Shown here: positions 44,215 to 52,855 of the stretch, one piece after another | Layout: every line of letters starts with the position of its first letter | Position numbering within the stretch: position 1 is the first letter of the stretch | Assembly (NCBI RefSeq): GCF_008704935.1 | Contig: NZ_CP023692.1 | Location: 6,363,501 to 6,427,500, forward strand | Reading direction: 5' to 3' | Length of the DNA: 64,000 nucleotides | Origin: Streptomyces vinaceus | GTDB lineage: Bacteria; Actinomycetota; Actinomycetes; Streptomycetales; Streptomycetaceae | Notes under the pieces: model-generated | What the model saw: the letters and a program-made list of their open reading frames with translations, nothing else | Database searches by the model: none | What the model was told of the DNA's origin: nothing | Program-made: the position numbers and the translations under genes

Positions 44215-46026
44215 TTGGACATCATCGAGCGTTTCGAAGCACAGGCCCGGCGCGACCCCGGGAGCCTCGCGATCCTGGCCGGGCAGATACGCCTGCGCTA
44301 CGGCGAGTTGGATGCCAAGGCCAACCGGCTCGCCCATGCCTTGAGGAGCCGGGGTGCCGGTCCGGAGACGGTCGTGGGCATCTGCATGAGCCGCCGCGCG
44401 GAGGCGTTCGTCTCCATGCTCGCGGCCCTCAAGACCGGTGCTGCGTTCCAGCCGCTCGACCCGGGTCACCCCGCCGCGCGGCTCGCGGAGAGCCTGGAAG
44501 CCTCCGGCGCCCTCCTCCTGCTCACCGAGCGGGCGCTGGCCGACGCCTTCCGCGGAGCCCCGCTCCCCGTGCTCCCGTACGAGGATCTGGACCCGGAACT
44601 CGCCGGGCACCCGCCGACCCGGCCCGAGCGGCTCCTTCCCGAACAGGCCCTGCGCTGCGTCATCTTCACGTCCGGATCCACCGGACGCCCCAAGGGAATC
44701 GGCCTGACCTCGGCCTCGATCGCGAACGTCGCCGACTGGGCCGTCAGCCGGCTGGCCGGGCCGCAGGTGTTCCTGCAGTTCACCTCCCTGGGCTTCGACG
44801 TATCCCTCCAGGAGATCTTCGGGGCGCTGCTCAGCGGTGGCTCGCTGGTCCTCGTCGGCGAGGAACACCGGCAGGACCCGTTGGCGCTCTTGGAACTGAT
44901 GGCCCGGGAGCGGGTCCAGCGCGTCTACCTGTCGCCGGCCTACCTGCGGCAGCTGGCCCGCACAGGGGTGCAGGAGCCGGCCCTCACCAGCCGGCTGGCG
45001 CTGACCGAGATCGTCGCCGCGGGCGAGCCGCTGCGCCTGACCGAGGACGTCCGGCGGTTCATCGCAATGCTGGGGGGCACGATCCTGGAGAACCAGTACG
45101 GCCCCTCCGAGACCCACCAGGCCACCGCCTGCACCCTGACCGGGAGCCTGGACGAGTGGCCCGACAGTCCGCCCCTGGGTCGGCTCCTTCCCGGCGTGCG
45201 CGGCCATGTCCTGGACGAGCACCTCGACCCCGTGCCGGACGGCGAGTCAGGCGAGCTGCACATCGCGGGCACCGGAGTCAGCCGGGGATACCTGGGCCGT
45301 CCCGACCTGACGGCGGAGAGATTCCTGCCGGACCCGTACGGCCCGCCGGGCAGCCGCATGTACCGCACCGGCGACTTGGTCCGGTTCGACGCCGCCACCG
45401 GCCGGCTGGAATTCATTGGGCGGATCGACGGCCAGGTGAAGATCCGCGGGCACCGGGTCGAGCCGTCCGAGGTCGATGCTGCCCTTGCCGCGCACCCGGA
45501 CATCCGGGAAGCAGTGACCGTCCCCCGGCAATCAGCCGAGGGAACCTGGCAGTTGACTGCGTACTTCGTGGTGGGACGGGGCCGCACACCGCCCGGCCGC
45601 GCCGCCCTGCGGGAGTTCCTCGCACAGCGGCTCCCCTCGTACATGCTGCCCGGCACGATGGTGCGGATCCCCGCGCTTCCCCTCAACAACAACGGCAAAG
45701 TGGACCGGGCCGCCCTGCCCCGACCGGACGAACTGCCCGACGCGGACGTCGAGCTCGTCCCCCCGCAGAACCCCCAGCAGGAGGTCATCCAAAGGATCTG
45801 GGCGGAGGTCCTGGAACGCCGGCGGATCGGGATCGACGACTCCTTCCTCGACCTGGGCGGCGACTCCCTGCGCGCCATGCAGATCGTCTCGCGCGTCCGC
45901 CATGCCTTCGGCGTGGACCTGGGGGTCCGCGCCCTGTTCGACGCCCCCACCGTGCGTGCTCTCGCGCAGGCGGTGGAGCAGGCCGTGATCGCGGAGATCA
46001 CCGCCGTGCAGGCCGCCGACCTCTGA
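44215..46026 (+). CDS. Stand-alone NRPS A-PCP didomain (starter loading)
   Basis: A 603-residue adenylation plus carrier protein without a C domain. A-domain core motifs include FTSGSTGRPKGI and the A4 segment GFDVSLQEIF with core D195. The specificity residues read DVQYVAQQAK, close in type to A1 of the big NRPS (DAQFVAQAVK) but not assignable to me. The carrier has LGGDSLRAM (S551), the phosphopantetheine site. The TTG start at 44215 is supported by GAGGAG about 5 bases upstream and by the normal domain start; the longer frame also begins with TTG. It opens the rightward arm. Most likely it loads the first residue for the C1 domain of the NRPS. Confidence 0.9.
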   Translation: MDIIERFEAQARRDPGSLAILAGQIRLRYGELDAKANRLAHALRSRGAGPETVVGICMSRRAEAFVSMLAALKTGAAFQPLDPGHPAARLAESLEASGALLLLTERALADAFRGAPLPVLPYEDLDPELAGHPPTRPERLLPEQALRCVIFTSGSTGRPKGIGLTSASIANVADWAVSRLAGPQVFLQFTSLGFDVSLQEIFGALLSGGSLVLVGEEHRQDPLALLELMARERVQRVYLSPAYLRQLARTGVQEPALTSRLALTEIVAAGEPLRLTEDVRRFIAMLGGTILENQYGPSETHQATACTLTGSLDEWPDSPPLGRLLPGVRGHVLDEHLDPVPDGESGELHIAGTGVSRGYLGRPDLTAERFLPDPYGPPGSRMYRTGDLVRFDAATGRLEFIGRIDGQVKIRGHRVEPSEVDAALAAHPDIREAVTVPRQSAEGTWQLTAYFVVGRGRTPPGRAALREFLAQRLPSYMLPGTMVRIPALPLNNNGKVDRAALPRPDELPDADVELVPPQNPQQEVIQRIWAEVLERRRIGIDDSFLDLGGDSLRAMQIVSRVRHAFGVDLGVRALFDAPTVRALAQAVEQAVIAEITAVQAADL

Positions 46027-46109
46027 GACCGGTCCGCGGCGCCCGCGGACGTTCGACCCATGGCACCACAGGTACCCGACACAACTTCCCCACAAGGAGT
46101 GAATCCGTC

Positions 46110-47471
46110 ATGTCCGAAACGGGCCACGCGGCCGGCAGCGGCAAGGTCGTGCGCAACGCGCTCGACCGGTACTTCGAGGAGATCCGTACCGCAGCACGCA
46201 CGGTGGAAGGTGAACGGACCAGCCCGGCCGACATCCCCCTGGAGCTCACCGGGAAGCCTGCCGCCTTCGCCGCGTTCACCGAGGTCACCGATGTCGGACT
46301 CACCCGGGTGGACCAGCGGACCCACATCCTCGACCTGATGCGCAACCCGGGTGCCAGGACCACCAAGACCATGGCCTCGCTGCTCATGATCGCCCGTGCC
46401 GCCGCCCACATCCGCCGCACCGGCGAGCGAATCATGCTGTTCACCCCGACATCAGGCAACAAGGGAACGGCCCTGCGCGATGCCGTGGCCAGGGCCCACG
46501 CGACCGGGTTGGCCACCCCCGACGAGCTGCGCATCGTCATGCTCGCCCCCGAGGCCTCGCGCAACAAGCTCCGCGACTGCGCACTGACCGGGGACCAGGC
46601 GCTGCGCACGGCCAACCCGGTGGTCCTCGCCAAGGTCGAGCGCCCTGCCGACGTCAAGCAGCTGAGCAGCGAGGTGGTGCAGCGGCACACCGCGGAGATC
46701 CTCGACACCACGGGCTTCCGCCTCTGGTACACCCTGGACCTGGACAACTACCGCATCGCCGACGCGGTCCGCGCCTTCGTCGAAGCGGAACTCCTGCCCA
46801 TCACCGCCGACTCCGCACCGCGGGTGCACGTCCACGCGGTTTCCAGCGCCTTCGGGCTCCTCGGTTACCACCTGGGCCACCGGCTGCTCACCGAGGGACT
46901 GCCCGGGTACGCAGCACCCGCCCGACACCCCGGCTTCCACCTGGTCCAGCAGCTCGCCACGGCCGACATGGTGACCAGCCTGCTCGGCACGAAGGTCCCG
47001 GACTACACCTACGACGCGACGACCGGCTTGTGGCAGCAGGACGCGGTTGCGGAGTTCCCGGCCGTCACCGACGACCCCCGGGAGGTGATCGACCCGACCT
47101 TCTACACCAAGGAGCCGCCCACCCGCACGCAGATCAACGACATCGTCGCCCGCCACGGCGGCGGCGGGATCGTGGTCTCCCGCCGAGAGTGCCTTGAGCA
47201 CTTCGACCAGGTCCGGGCGCTCGCCGCCGTCGCAGGCATCGAGATCGCCGCCGATCCGACCCTGATCCGTGAATGGTCGCTCGTCAAGGCGCTCACCGGT
47301 GTTCTCCTCTCCCGGGAGCGGGGCCTTCTGGGCCCTGACACCGACGTCGTGGTCCACGGCTCCGGCTACTACAGCGACGAACTCGTGCCCGCCCTGCGCG
47401 AGGACCACCTCACCCGGGTCGGCACCGTCGACGACCTCGCGCGCGCCGTCCTCGCGGCCGCCCACGCCTAG
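46110..47471 (+). CDS. Threonine-synthase-like (fold-type II PLP) protein, DUF6002-type
   Basis: A 453-residue protein of a group often seen in actinobacterial gene clusters and, to my memory, annotated DUF6002. The central fold resembles PLP enzymes of the threonine synthase type: K86 in MRNPGARTTKTMAS is the best PLP-lysine candidate, and FTPTSGNKGTAL (111-122) matches the SGN substrate loop. The usual SFKDR context is absent, so PLP binding is not proven. AAGGAG precedes the ATG. It lies in the rightward arm after the A-PCP. It may make or modify a non-standard amino acid (beta-elimination, gamma-replacement, racemisation). Confidence 0.65.
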   Translation: MSETGHAAGSGKVVRNALDRYFEEIRTAARTVEGERTSPADIPLELTGKPAAFAAFTEVTDVGLTRVDQRTHILDLMRNPGARTTKTMASLLMIARAAAHIRRTGERIMLFTPTSGNKGTALRDAVARAHATGLATPDELRIVMLAPEASRNKLRDCALTGDQALRTANPVVLAKVERPADVKQLSSEVVQRHTAEILDTTGFRLWYTLDLDNYRIADAVRAFVEAELLPITADSAPRVHVHAVSSAFGLLGYHLGHRLLTEGLPGYAAPARHPGFHLVQQLATADMVTSLLGTKVPDYTYDATTGLWQQDAVAEFPAVTDDPREVIDPTFYTKEPPTRTQINDIVARHGGGGIVVSRRECLEHFDQVRALAAVAGIEIAADPTLIREWSLVKALTGVLLSRERGLLGPDTDVVVHGSGYYSDELVPALREDHLTRVGTVDDLARAVLAAAHA

Positions 47472-47546
47472 CCGCCGCCCATCGGAGCCGACAGTGATGC
47501 ACCCAGAGACGACGAAGCACTCCGTCCGGGCAGCGGAAGGGGAACG

Positions 47547-48728
47547 GTGCGGCTGCGTCCCCAGCCCGAACCGGAGCGCGGTGAGGCGCCGGTGATCCCG
47601 CCGAACTGGCGCTATGCCTGGAACAACAGCGGCGGTTCGCTCGTCCTCCGGGCGCACGGGATGGCCGCTGCCGCCGCCCGGCCGTCCGTCACGGTGTCCA
47701 GGCCCGCCGGCCGGGGTCCGACCGTGGCGTACGGCGGGCTGGCTGCCGGGCTCACGCACGTCCTGCCCTTCCTCGAACAACGCCGGGGCACCGGTTCGGA
47801 GCACAGCACCTGCCGCACCACCTGGTCGGAGCTGGCAGGTGGCCGGGCCGCACCCGATGCGGACCTGCTCGCGGTCGGAGTGCTGCAGCACGCCGCCCCG
47901 CGTCGGCCGCCCCGGCATTGCCTGGTGCTGCCCTTCCGGATCAACCTGTCGGTGCTGGTGGGCCCCGATCCGCAAGAGGCCGTCCGGCGGCTCTCGCGCA
48001 AGGCCCGCCAACAGTACGCACGGGAGCTCAAGGCTCGCTCCCGCACCCTCGAAGTCGCCCCGTCGGAAGCCGACTTCCATGCCTTCTACGACGGCATGCA
48101 CCGTCCGACGATGCAGAACAGGCACCGCGACGCCGCCCGCTCGGAGGAGCGGCGGAGCGCCCTGGTCTGCCTCTTCCGGCGGGGCGTGCTGTTCTTCCTC
48201 TGCGAGTCGGGCCGGCGCGTGGCGGGCATGTTGTGCCGCCTCGAAGGAGACACCCTGGTCGTCCGGCTGGCCGGCGTCGAGGCGGGCGGTGAGGAGCCCT
48301 ACCGTTCGGGCACCTACACGGCTCTGTACGTGCTGATCCTCCAGTGGGCTGCCGAACAGGGCCTGACCAGGGTCGACCTCTCCGGATGCGAGCCGTTCCT
48401 GAGCAAGGGCATCTTCCAGTTCAAACGCAAGATGCACCCCGAAGTCAGCCTTCCCGAGAACCACTTCCGAGAGAAGCGGCTGGTGCTGCGGGTCAGGAGC
48501 GACACCCCGGAGGTGCGGGACTTCCTGACGGCCAACCCCCTGCTGGAACTCCACGGGGGTGGCCTGCAGGCCGTCTATTTCCACGACGCGGAGCGCCCGG
48601 CCCGCAAGGACCTGCGCTGGGAATGCCCGGGCGTGGACGGCCACCGGACCGTCGACCTGGACGAATTCCTCGTCGACCTGCCCCGGTCCCGCCCCCCGAG
48701 CCCCTCCCCGCAGCCCGCACACCCCTGA
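47547..48728 (+). CDS. FemX/GNAT-like acyl- or aminoacyltransferase
   Basis: A 393-residue protein whose second half resembles FemAB/GNAT-type transferases: RKARQQYARELKARSRTLEV, FHAFYDGMHRPTMQNRHRD, and the core strand-helix RSGTYTALYVLILQWAAEQGLTRVDLSGCEPFLSKGIFQFKRKM. Relatives transfer acyl groups from CoA or amino acids from tRNA. The first 120 residues look less conserved and may bind the acceptor. The GTG start has GGAAGGGGAA just upstream. A Pro-rich tail ends the protein. In this cluster it could add a residue or acyl group to the NRPS product or a carrier-bound intermediate. Confidence 0.65.
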   Translation: MRLRPQPEPERGEAPVIPPNWRYAWNNSGGSLVLRAHGMAAAAARPSVTVSRPAGRGPTVAYGGLAAGLTHVLPFLEQRRGTGSEHSTCRTTWSELAGGRAAPDADLLAVGVLQHAAPRRPPRHCLVLPFRINLSVLVGPDPQEAVRRLSRKARQQYARELKARSRTLEVAPSEADFHAFYDGMHRPTMQNRHRDAARSEERRSALVCLFRRGVLFFLCESGRRVAGMLCRLEGDTLVVRLAGVEAGGEEPYRSGTYTALYVLILQWAAEQGLTRVDLSGCEPFLSKGIFQFKRKMHPEVSLPENHFREKRLVLRVRSDTPEVRDFLTANPLLELHGGGLQAVYFHDAERPARKDLRWECPGVDGHRTVDLDEFLVDLPRSRPPSPSPQPAHP

Positions 48729-48787
48729 TCCCCACCCGCTTCGCTGATCCCCGAGACCGACCCGAACCGCCAACAAGGAGTCCACAG

Positions 48788-50608
48788 ATGTGCGGCATCG
48801 CCGGCTGGATCGACTTCGACCGCGATCTCACCACCGAACGCCCGACGGTGGAGGCCATGACCGGAACCCTGCACCGACGCGGTCCCGACGCCGCGGGCAC
48901 CTGGCTCGCGCCCCACGCCGCCCTGGGCCACCGGCGACTGGCCATCGTCGACCTGGAGGGCGGCGTCCAGCCCATGACCGCCCGGCGGCCGGGCAGCGAG
49001 GCTCCCGTCGTACTCACCTACAGCGGTGAGCTGTACAACTTCCGTGAGCTGCGCGACCACCTCCGCTCCCGCGGCCACCGGTTCACCACCGCCTCCGACA
49101 CGGAGGTCGTCCTGCGCGCCTACCTGGAGTGGGGCACCGGCTTCGTGGACCGCCTCACCGGCATGTTCGCCTTCGCGATATGGGACGCCGCCCGGGAGGA
49201 ACTGCTACTGGTCCGCGACCGGCTGGGCGTCAAGCCGCTCTACTACCACGCGTACCGGGGCGGGGTCCTGTTCGCCTCGGAGCCGAAGGCGATCCTGGCC
49301 AACCCGCTCTTCACCGCGCGCACCAGCGAGGACAAGCTCCCCATCCTCTTCAACCCTCGGCTCGCCATGCCCTGGGAGACGCCCTACACCGACCTCCGTC
49401 AGGTGCAGCCCGGGCACCTGGTCAGGGTGGACCGCTCGGGCGCGCACGAGGCGCCGTACTGGCGGCTGGTCAGCCAGGAGCACGGCGACGACGAGGACAC
49501 CACCGTGCGCCGGGTACGCGATCTCCTGGAGCAGACAGTCGCCGAGCAGATGGTGGCGGACGTACCCCTGTGCACCCTGCTCTCCGGCGGCCTGGACTCC
49601 TCGGCGGTCACCGCCCTGGGCGCCCGGCACCATGCGAAGGGCCTGCGGTCCTTCTCGGTGGACTTCGAGGGGGCGGCCGACGACTTCCGCGCCACCGCGC
49701 TGCGTCCCGAGCAGGACACGCCGTTCGCACTGGCCGCCGCTGCGCACATCGGAGTCGACCACACCTCGATCCTCCTGGACCCGGCGGCCCTGGCCGGCGT
49801 GGTCCCGGACGCGCTGGCGGCCCGCGACCTGCCGAGCCTCGGCCAGTTCGACGCGTCCATGTACCTGCTCTTCCAGGCGATCCGGGAGCATTCCACCGTC
49901 GCGCTCTCGGGGGAGGCCGCCGACGAGGTCTTCGGTGGATACCCCTGGTTCTTCGACCGGGACACCGTGTGGGGCGACACGTTCCCCTGGCTCGGCAACG
50001 CACCCAGGCTGACCGACTGCCTGGCACCCGACGTCCGGGCCCGGATCCGGCCCGAGGACGACGAGCGGGACCGCTACGCCACGATGCGCGCCCGCGTTCC
50101 GCGGCTGACCGGGGAGTCCGGGCTGCAGGCCCGGATGCGCGAGGTGCTCTTCCTCAGCCTGCAGGGCCCGCTGCTGTACCTGCTGGACCGCAAGGACCGG
50201 ATGAGTATGGCCGTGGGGCTGGAGGTGCGGGTGCCGTTCTGCGACCACACGCTGCTGGAGTACGTGTGGAACGTGCCGTGGAAGATGAAGGTGGCGGACG
50301 GACGGGAGAAGAGCCTGTTGCGCGCGGCAGTTGCCGACCTCCTCCCGCAGGAGGTGCTGCAGCGCCGTAAGAGCGCCTTCCCCGCCACCTTCTCGCCGGC
50401 CCATGCAAGGGCCGTGCGTGCCGCGCTCGACGGAGTGCTCGACGACAGCTCCTCGCCGCTCGCCGGACGTCTGGATGTGACCAAGGTACGTGAACTCGCC
50501 TCGGGAAGCGGCCAGATGATGACCATGGCCGACAACCTGCACCTGCTGTTGCCACTCATCGAGGTGGACCGCTGGATGCGTGCCTACGACGTGAGCTTCA
50601 CGTCCTGA
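48788..50608 (+). CDS. asnB: Asparagine synthetase (glutamine-hydrolysing) in the NRPS cluster
   Basis: A 606-residue class B asparagine synthetase. The N-terminal glutaminase starts MCGIAGWID (Cys2 is the nucleophile after Met removal), followed by HRRGPDA and HRRLAIVDLEGG. The synthetase half has the ATP pyrophosphatase loop LLSGGLDSSAV and later VPFCDHTLLEYVWNVPWKMK. Full length, no obvious defects. It starts after a 59-base gap. Because the second NRPS A domain has an Asn code, its likely job is to supply Asn. Amidation of another carboxylate in the product, as some cluster-encoded AsnB relatives do, is the alternative. Confidence 0.92.
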   Translation: MCGIAGWIDFDRDLTTERPTVEAMTGTLHRRGPDAAGTWLAPHAALGHRRLAIVDLEGGVQPMTARRPGSEAPVVLTYSGELYNFRELRDHLRSRGHRFTTASDTEVVLRAYLEWGTGFVDRLTGMFAFAIWDAAREELLLVRDRLGVKPLYYHAYRGGVLFASEPKAILANPLFTARTSEDKLPILFNPRLAMPWETPYTDLRQVQPGHLVRVDRSGAHEAPYWRLVSQEHGDDEDTTVRRVRDLLEQTVAEQMVADVPLCTLLSGGLDSSAVTALGARHHAKGLRSFSVDFEGAADDFRATALRPEQDTPFALAAAAHIGVDHTSILLDPAALAGVVPDALAARDLPSLGQFDASMYLLFQAIREHSTVALSGEAADEVFGGYPWFFDRDTVWGDTFPWLGNAPRLTDCLAPDVRARIRPEDDERDRYATMRARVPRLTGESGLQARMREVLFLSLQGPLLYLLDRKDRMSMAVGLEVRVPFCDHTLLEYVWNVPWKMKVADGREKSLLRAAVADLLPQEVLQRRKSAFPATFSPAHARAVRAALDGVLDDSSSPLAGRLDVTKVRELASGSGQMMTMADNLHLLLPLIEVDRWMRAYDVSFTS

Positions 50609-50624
50609 CCCACTCGGGAGACCG

Positions 50625-52301
50625 ATGATGAGCAGCGCGGCATCCGTCCTGCGCACGCTGGCCGAGGAGTTCTGGGTGTGGCGGGAGGCCACACAGCCCG
50701 ACTGCTACGACGACCTCAACCGGGTCGAGCGCCCGGATGGCTGGATCCCGGACTGGTCGCCGGAGGCGGTTGCCGGTCGCAGCCGTGCGCTGTCCGGATT
50801 CGCCGTTCGCCACCGTGCCCTCGACCTGTCGGCCGAGCCCGTGGCGGTGCAGGTGGACGGGGAACTGATCGGATCGGCGCTCGCCCGGGTCCACTGGGAG
50901 CTGCACCTGCTGCGGGACTGGCAGCTCAATCCGGGTTTCTACCTCGACCAGGCCCTGCTGCCGGTCTACCAGGAGCTGCTGCGGCCGGACGCCACGGCGC
51001 AACCCCGGGCGCGCGTGGTGGCGGGCCGACTGGCACGGGTGCCCGAGATACTCGCCCAGGGCCGGCTCAACCTGGCCGGACACGCCGCCGCACCGCTTGC
51101 CGAGTACGCGTTGCGGCTGCTCGGCACAGCGGCCGAGGCGCTGGGGACGGCGGTCGCCGCTCTCGCGGCGCCGCAGCCGGCGGCCCTGGCAGCCGACCTG
51201 CAGACCGCGTCGAGCGACGCCCGGCGGGCGCTGTGCGACTACCGGACGTGGCTCCAGGACGCGCTGCCCGGTTTCACCGGGGCGTTCAGTCCGGGCCCCG
51301 AGGCGTTCCGTTTCTTCCTCCACCGGGTCGCACTGCTGCCCTGGTCGGCGGAGCAACTGCGCGACCTGGGCCGCCGGGAGTACGCCCGTGCGGCAGCCGC
51401 CGAGCTCGTGCTGCACCGACACGGGGAGCCGACCGCGCCGCCGCCGTTCGCGGACACGGCGGCGCAAGTCGAGCGGCAGCGGCAGGACGAGCTGGACGTA
51501 CGGGCGTTCCTGCGGAAGGAGCGCATCGTCGACCTGCCCGACAGCCTGCGCCACTACCGCAACCTGGCCGTGCCACCCCACCTGGAGCCGCTGACCTGGC
51601 TCGGCGTCCAGCACCACACGGCCGCCCGGGCCAGGTGGGACGAGGACGCGGTGCGCTACGTTCCCGAACCCCGGCCCGACCTGCCCTACTTCCAGCTTGC
51701 CGAGGCGCGCGACCCGCGGGTGGGCATCGTCCACGAAGGGGTCCACGCCTGGCAGCTGGCCCTCTCGGCGGCGCACGACAACCCGGTTCGACGCCACTAT
51801 TACGACTCGGCCGCGAACGAGGGCGTCGCCTTCCACACCGAGGAACTCACCCTCCTCGCAGGTCTGTTCGACGACGCCCCGGTCAGCCGGCGGTTCATCG
51901 TGAACGCCATGCGGCTGCGTGCCCTGCGGGTGGACATCGACCTCGGGCTGGCTCAGGGCGAGCTGACCCTGGACGAGGCGGCCGGCCGGCTGGCCGACCT
52001 GGTCCCGATGGACCGCGGGACGGCGTGGGAAGAGACCGCCTTCTACGCCGGCCGGCCGGGGCTGGGCCTGAGCTACCTGGCTGGGAAGGCGCAAGTTCTC
52101 GACCTGCTGACGTCCTGTGAGCGGCGGGACGGGAAGTCCTTCAGCCTGACTTCCTTCCACGAGCGGCTGTGGCGGGAGGGCAACGTGCCGCTGGCGCTGC
52201 AGCGCTGGGAGCTCCTCGGCACCACCGATCACCTGGATCGGGCGAGACGGCTGGGCGGCCCGGCGGCCGAACCTCTCGGCACAGGCGCGACCGACACGTG
52301 A
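50625..52301 (+). CDS. DUF885-like zinc metallopeptidase-type protein
   Basis: A 558-residue mainly helical protein of the DUF885 type. The zinc site is VHEGVHAWQL (H370, E371, H374), with the third ligand probably in YDSAANEGVAFHTEELTLL about 30 residues later. No signal peptide. DUF885 proteins are predicted carboxypeptidase-like metalloenzymes and are seldom in NRPS clusters. It starts 16 bases after asnB. It might trim a precursor peptide, detoxify or activate the product, or hydrolyse another amide. Function inferred from the zinc motif only. Confidence 0.75.
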   Translation: MMSSAASVLRTLAEEFWVWREATQPDCYDDLNRVERPDGWIPDWSPEAVAGRSRALSGFAVRHRALDLSAEPVAVQVDGELIGSALARVHWELHLLRDWQLNPGFYLDQALLPVYQELLRPDATAQPRARVVAGRLARVPEILAQGRLNLAGHAAAPLAEYALRLLGTAAEALGTAVAALAAPQPAALAADLQTASSDARRALCDYRTWLQDALPGFTGAFSPGPEAFRFFLHRVALLPWSAEQLRDLGRREYARAAAAELVLHRHGEPTAPPPFADTAAQVERQRQDELDVRAFLRKERIVDLPDSLRHYRNLAVPPHLEPLTWLGVQHHTAARARWDEDAVRYVPEPRPDLPYFQLAEARDPRVGIVHEGVHAWQLALSAAHDNPVRRHYYDSAANEGVAFHTEELTLLAGLFDDAPVSRRFIVNAMRLRALRVDIDLGLAQGELTLDEAAGRLADLVPMDRGTAWEETAFYAGRPGLGLSYLAGKAQVLDLLTSCERRDGKSFSLTSFHERLWREGNVPLALQRWELLGTTDHLDRARRLGGPAAEPLGTGATDT

Positions 52302-52322
52302 CAGATTCCCGAGGAGATTGAC

Positions 52323-52850
52323 ATGCTCACTGAAGCACTCACGACCGAACGCGTGGACGGCTCGGTGTCCGCCGTGCACGACGCGCTGACGGCGAACGGC
52401 CTGGGCCCGTACTTCGGCACCCCGTGCGGTGTCCTGGCCCCCCTGCTCTCGCTGCTGGAGAGGGGCGGGGACTACCACGTCGTCGCGCGCGAGGACAACG
52501 CCGTCGGGGTCGCCGCGGGGGCGAGCCTGGCGGGGGCCTGCCCGGTCGTGCTGATGCAGAACTCCGGCCTCGGCCAGTCGGTCAACGCGCTGGCCTCGCT
52601 GGTCGTTCCGTACCGGATCCCCATGCTGCTCATCATCAGCATGCGGGGGACGGCGCCGGACACGACCACCGAGAACCTGGCGATGGGACGGCTCACCGGG
52701 CCGGTCCTGGAAGGCCTCGGTATCGGATACGAGTACCTGACCGGAGCGGGCGCCGAGCGGCAGCTGGCCAAGGCTGCGACCGTGGTGCGGGAGAAGCGCC
52801 TGCCCTGTGCGCTCCTGGTCCGCCCGGACGAGTTCGCATGGAAGGTGTAG
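52323..52850 (+). CDS. TPP-dependent decarboxylase alpha subunit (sulfopyruvate/phosphonopyruvate decarboxylase-like)
   Basis: A 175-residue pyrimidine-binding half of a TPP decarboxylase. EDNAVGVAAGASLAG supplies the Glu that activates the cofactor. QNSGLGQSVNALASLVVPYRIPMLLIISMRG is typical of the sulfopyruvate (ComD) and phosphonopyruvate decarboxylase family. The partner half follows after 5 bases. With no PEP mutase or sulfolactate genes in the window, the substrate is probably another 2-oxo acid, converted to an aldehyde in the NRPS pathway. Confidence 0.82.
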   Translation: MLTEALTTERVDGSVSAVHDALTANGLGPYFGTPCGVLAPLLSLLERGGDYHVVAREDNAVGVAAGASLAGACPVVLMQNSGLGQSVNALASLVVPYRIPMLLIISMRGTAPDTTTENLAMGRLTGPVLEGLGIGYEYLTGAGAERQLAKAATVVREKRLPCALLVRPDEFAWKV

Positions 52851-52855
52851 ACCCG

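Noticed and set aside
47497..47595. 32-codon ORF between the threonine-synthase-like and FemX-like genes
   Set aside because: It has no family resemblance and no conserved coupling, and it is overlapped by the better supported GTG start at 47547.
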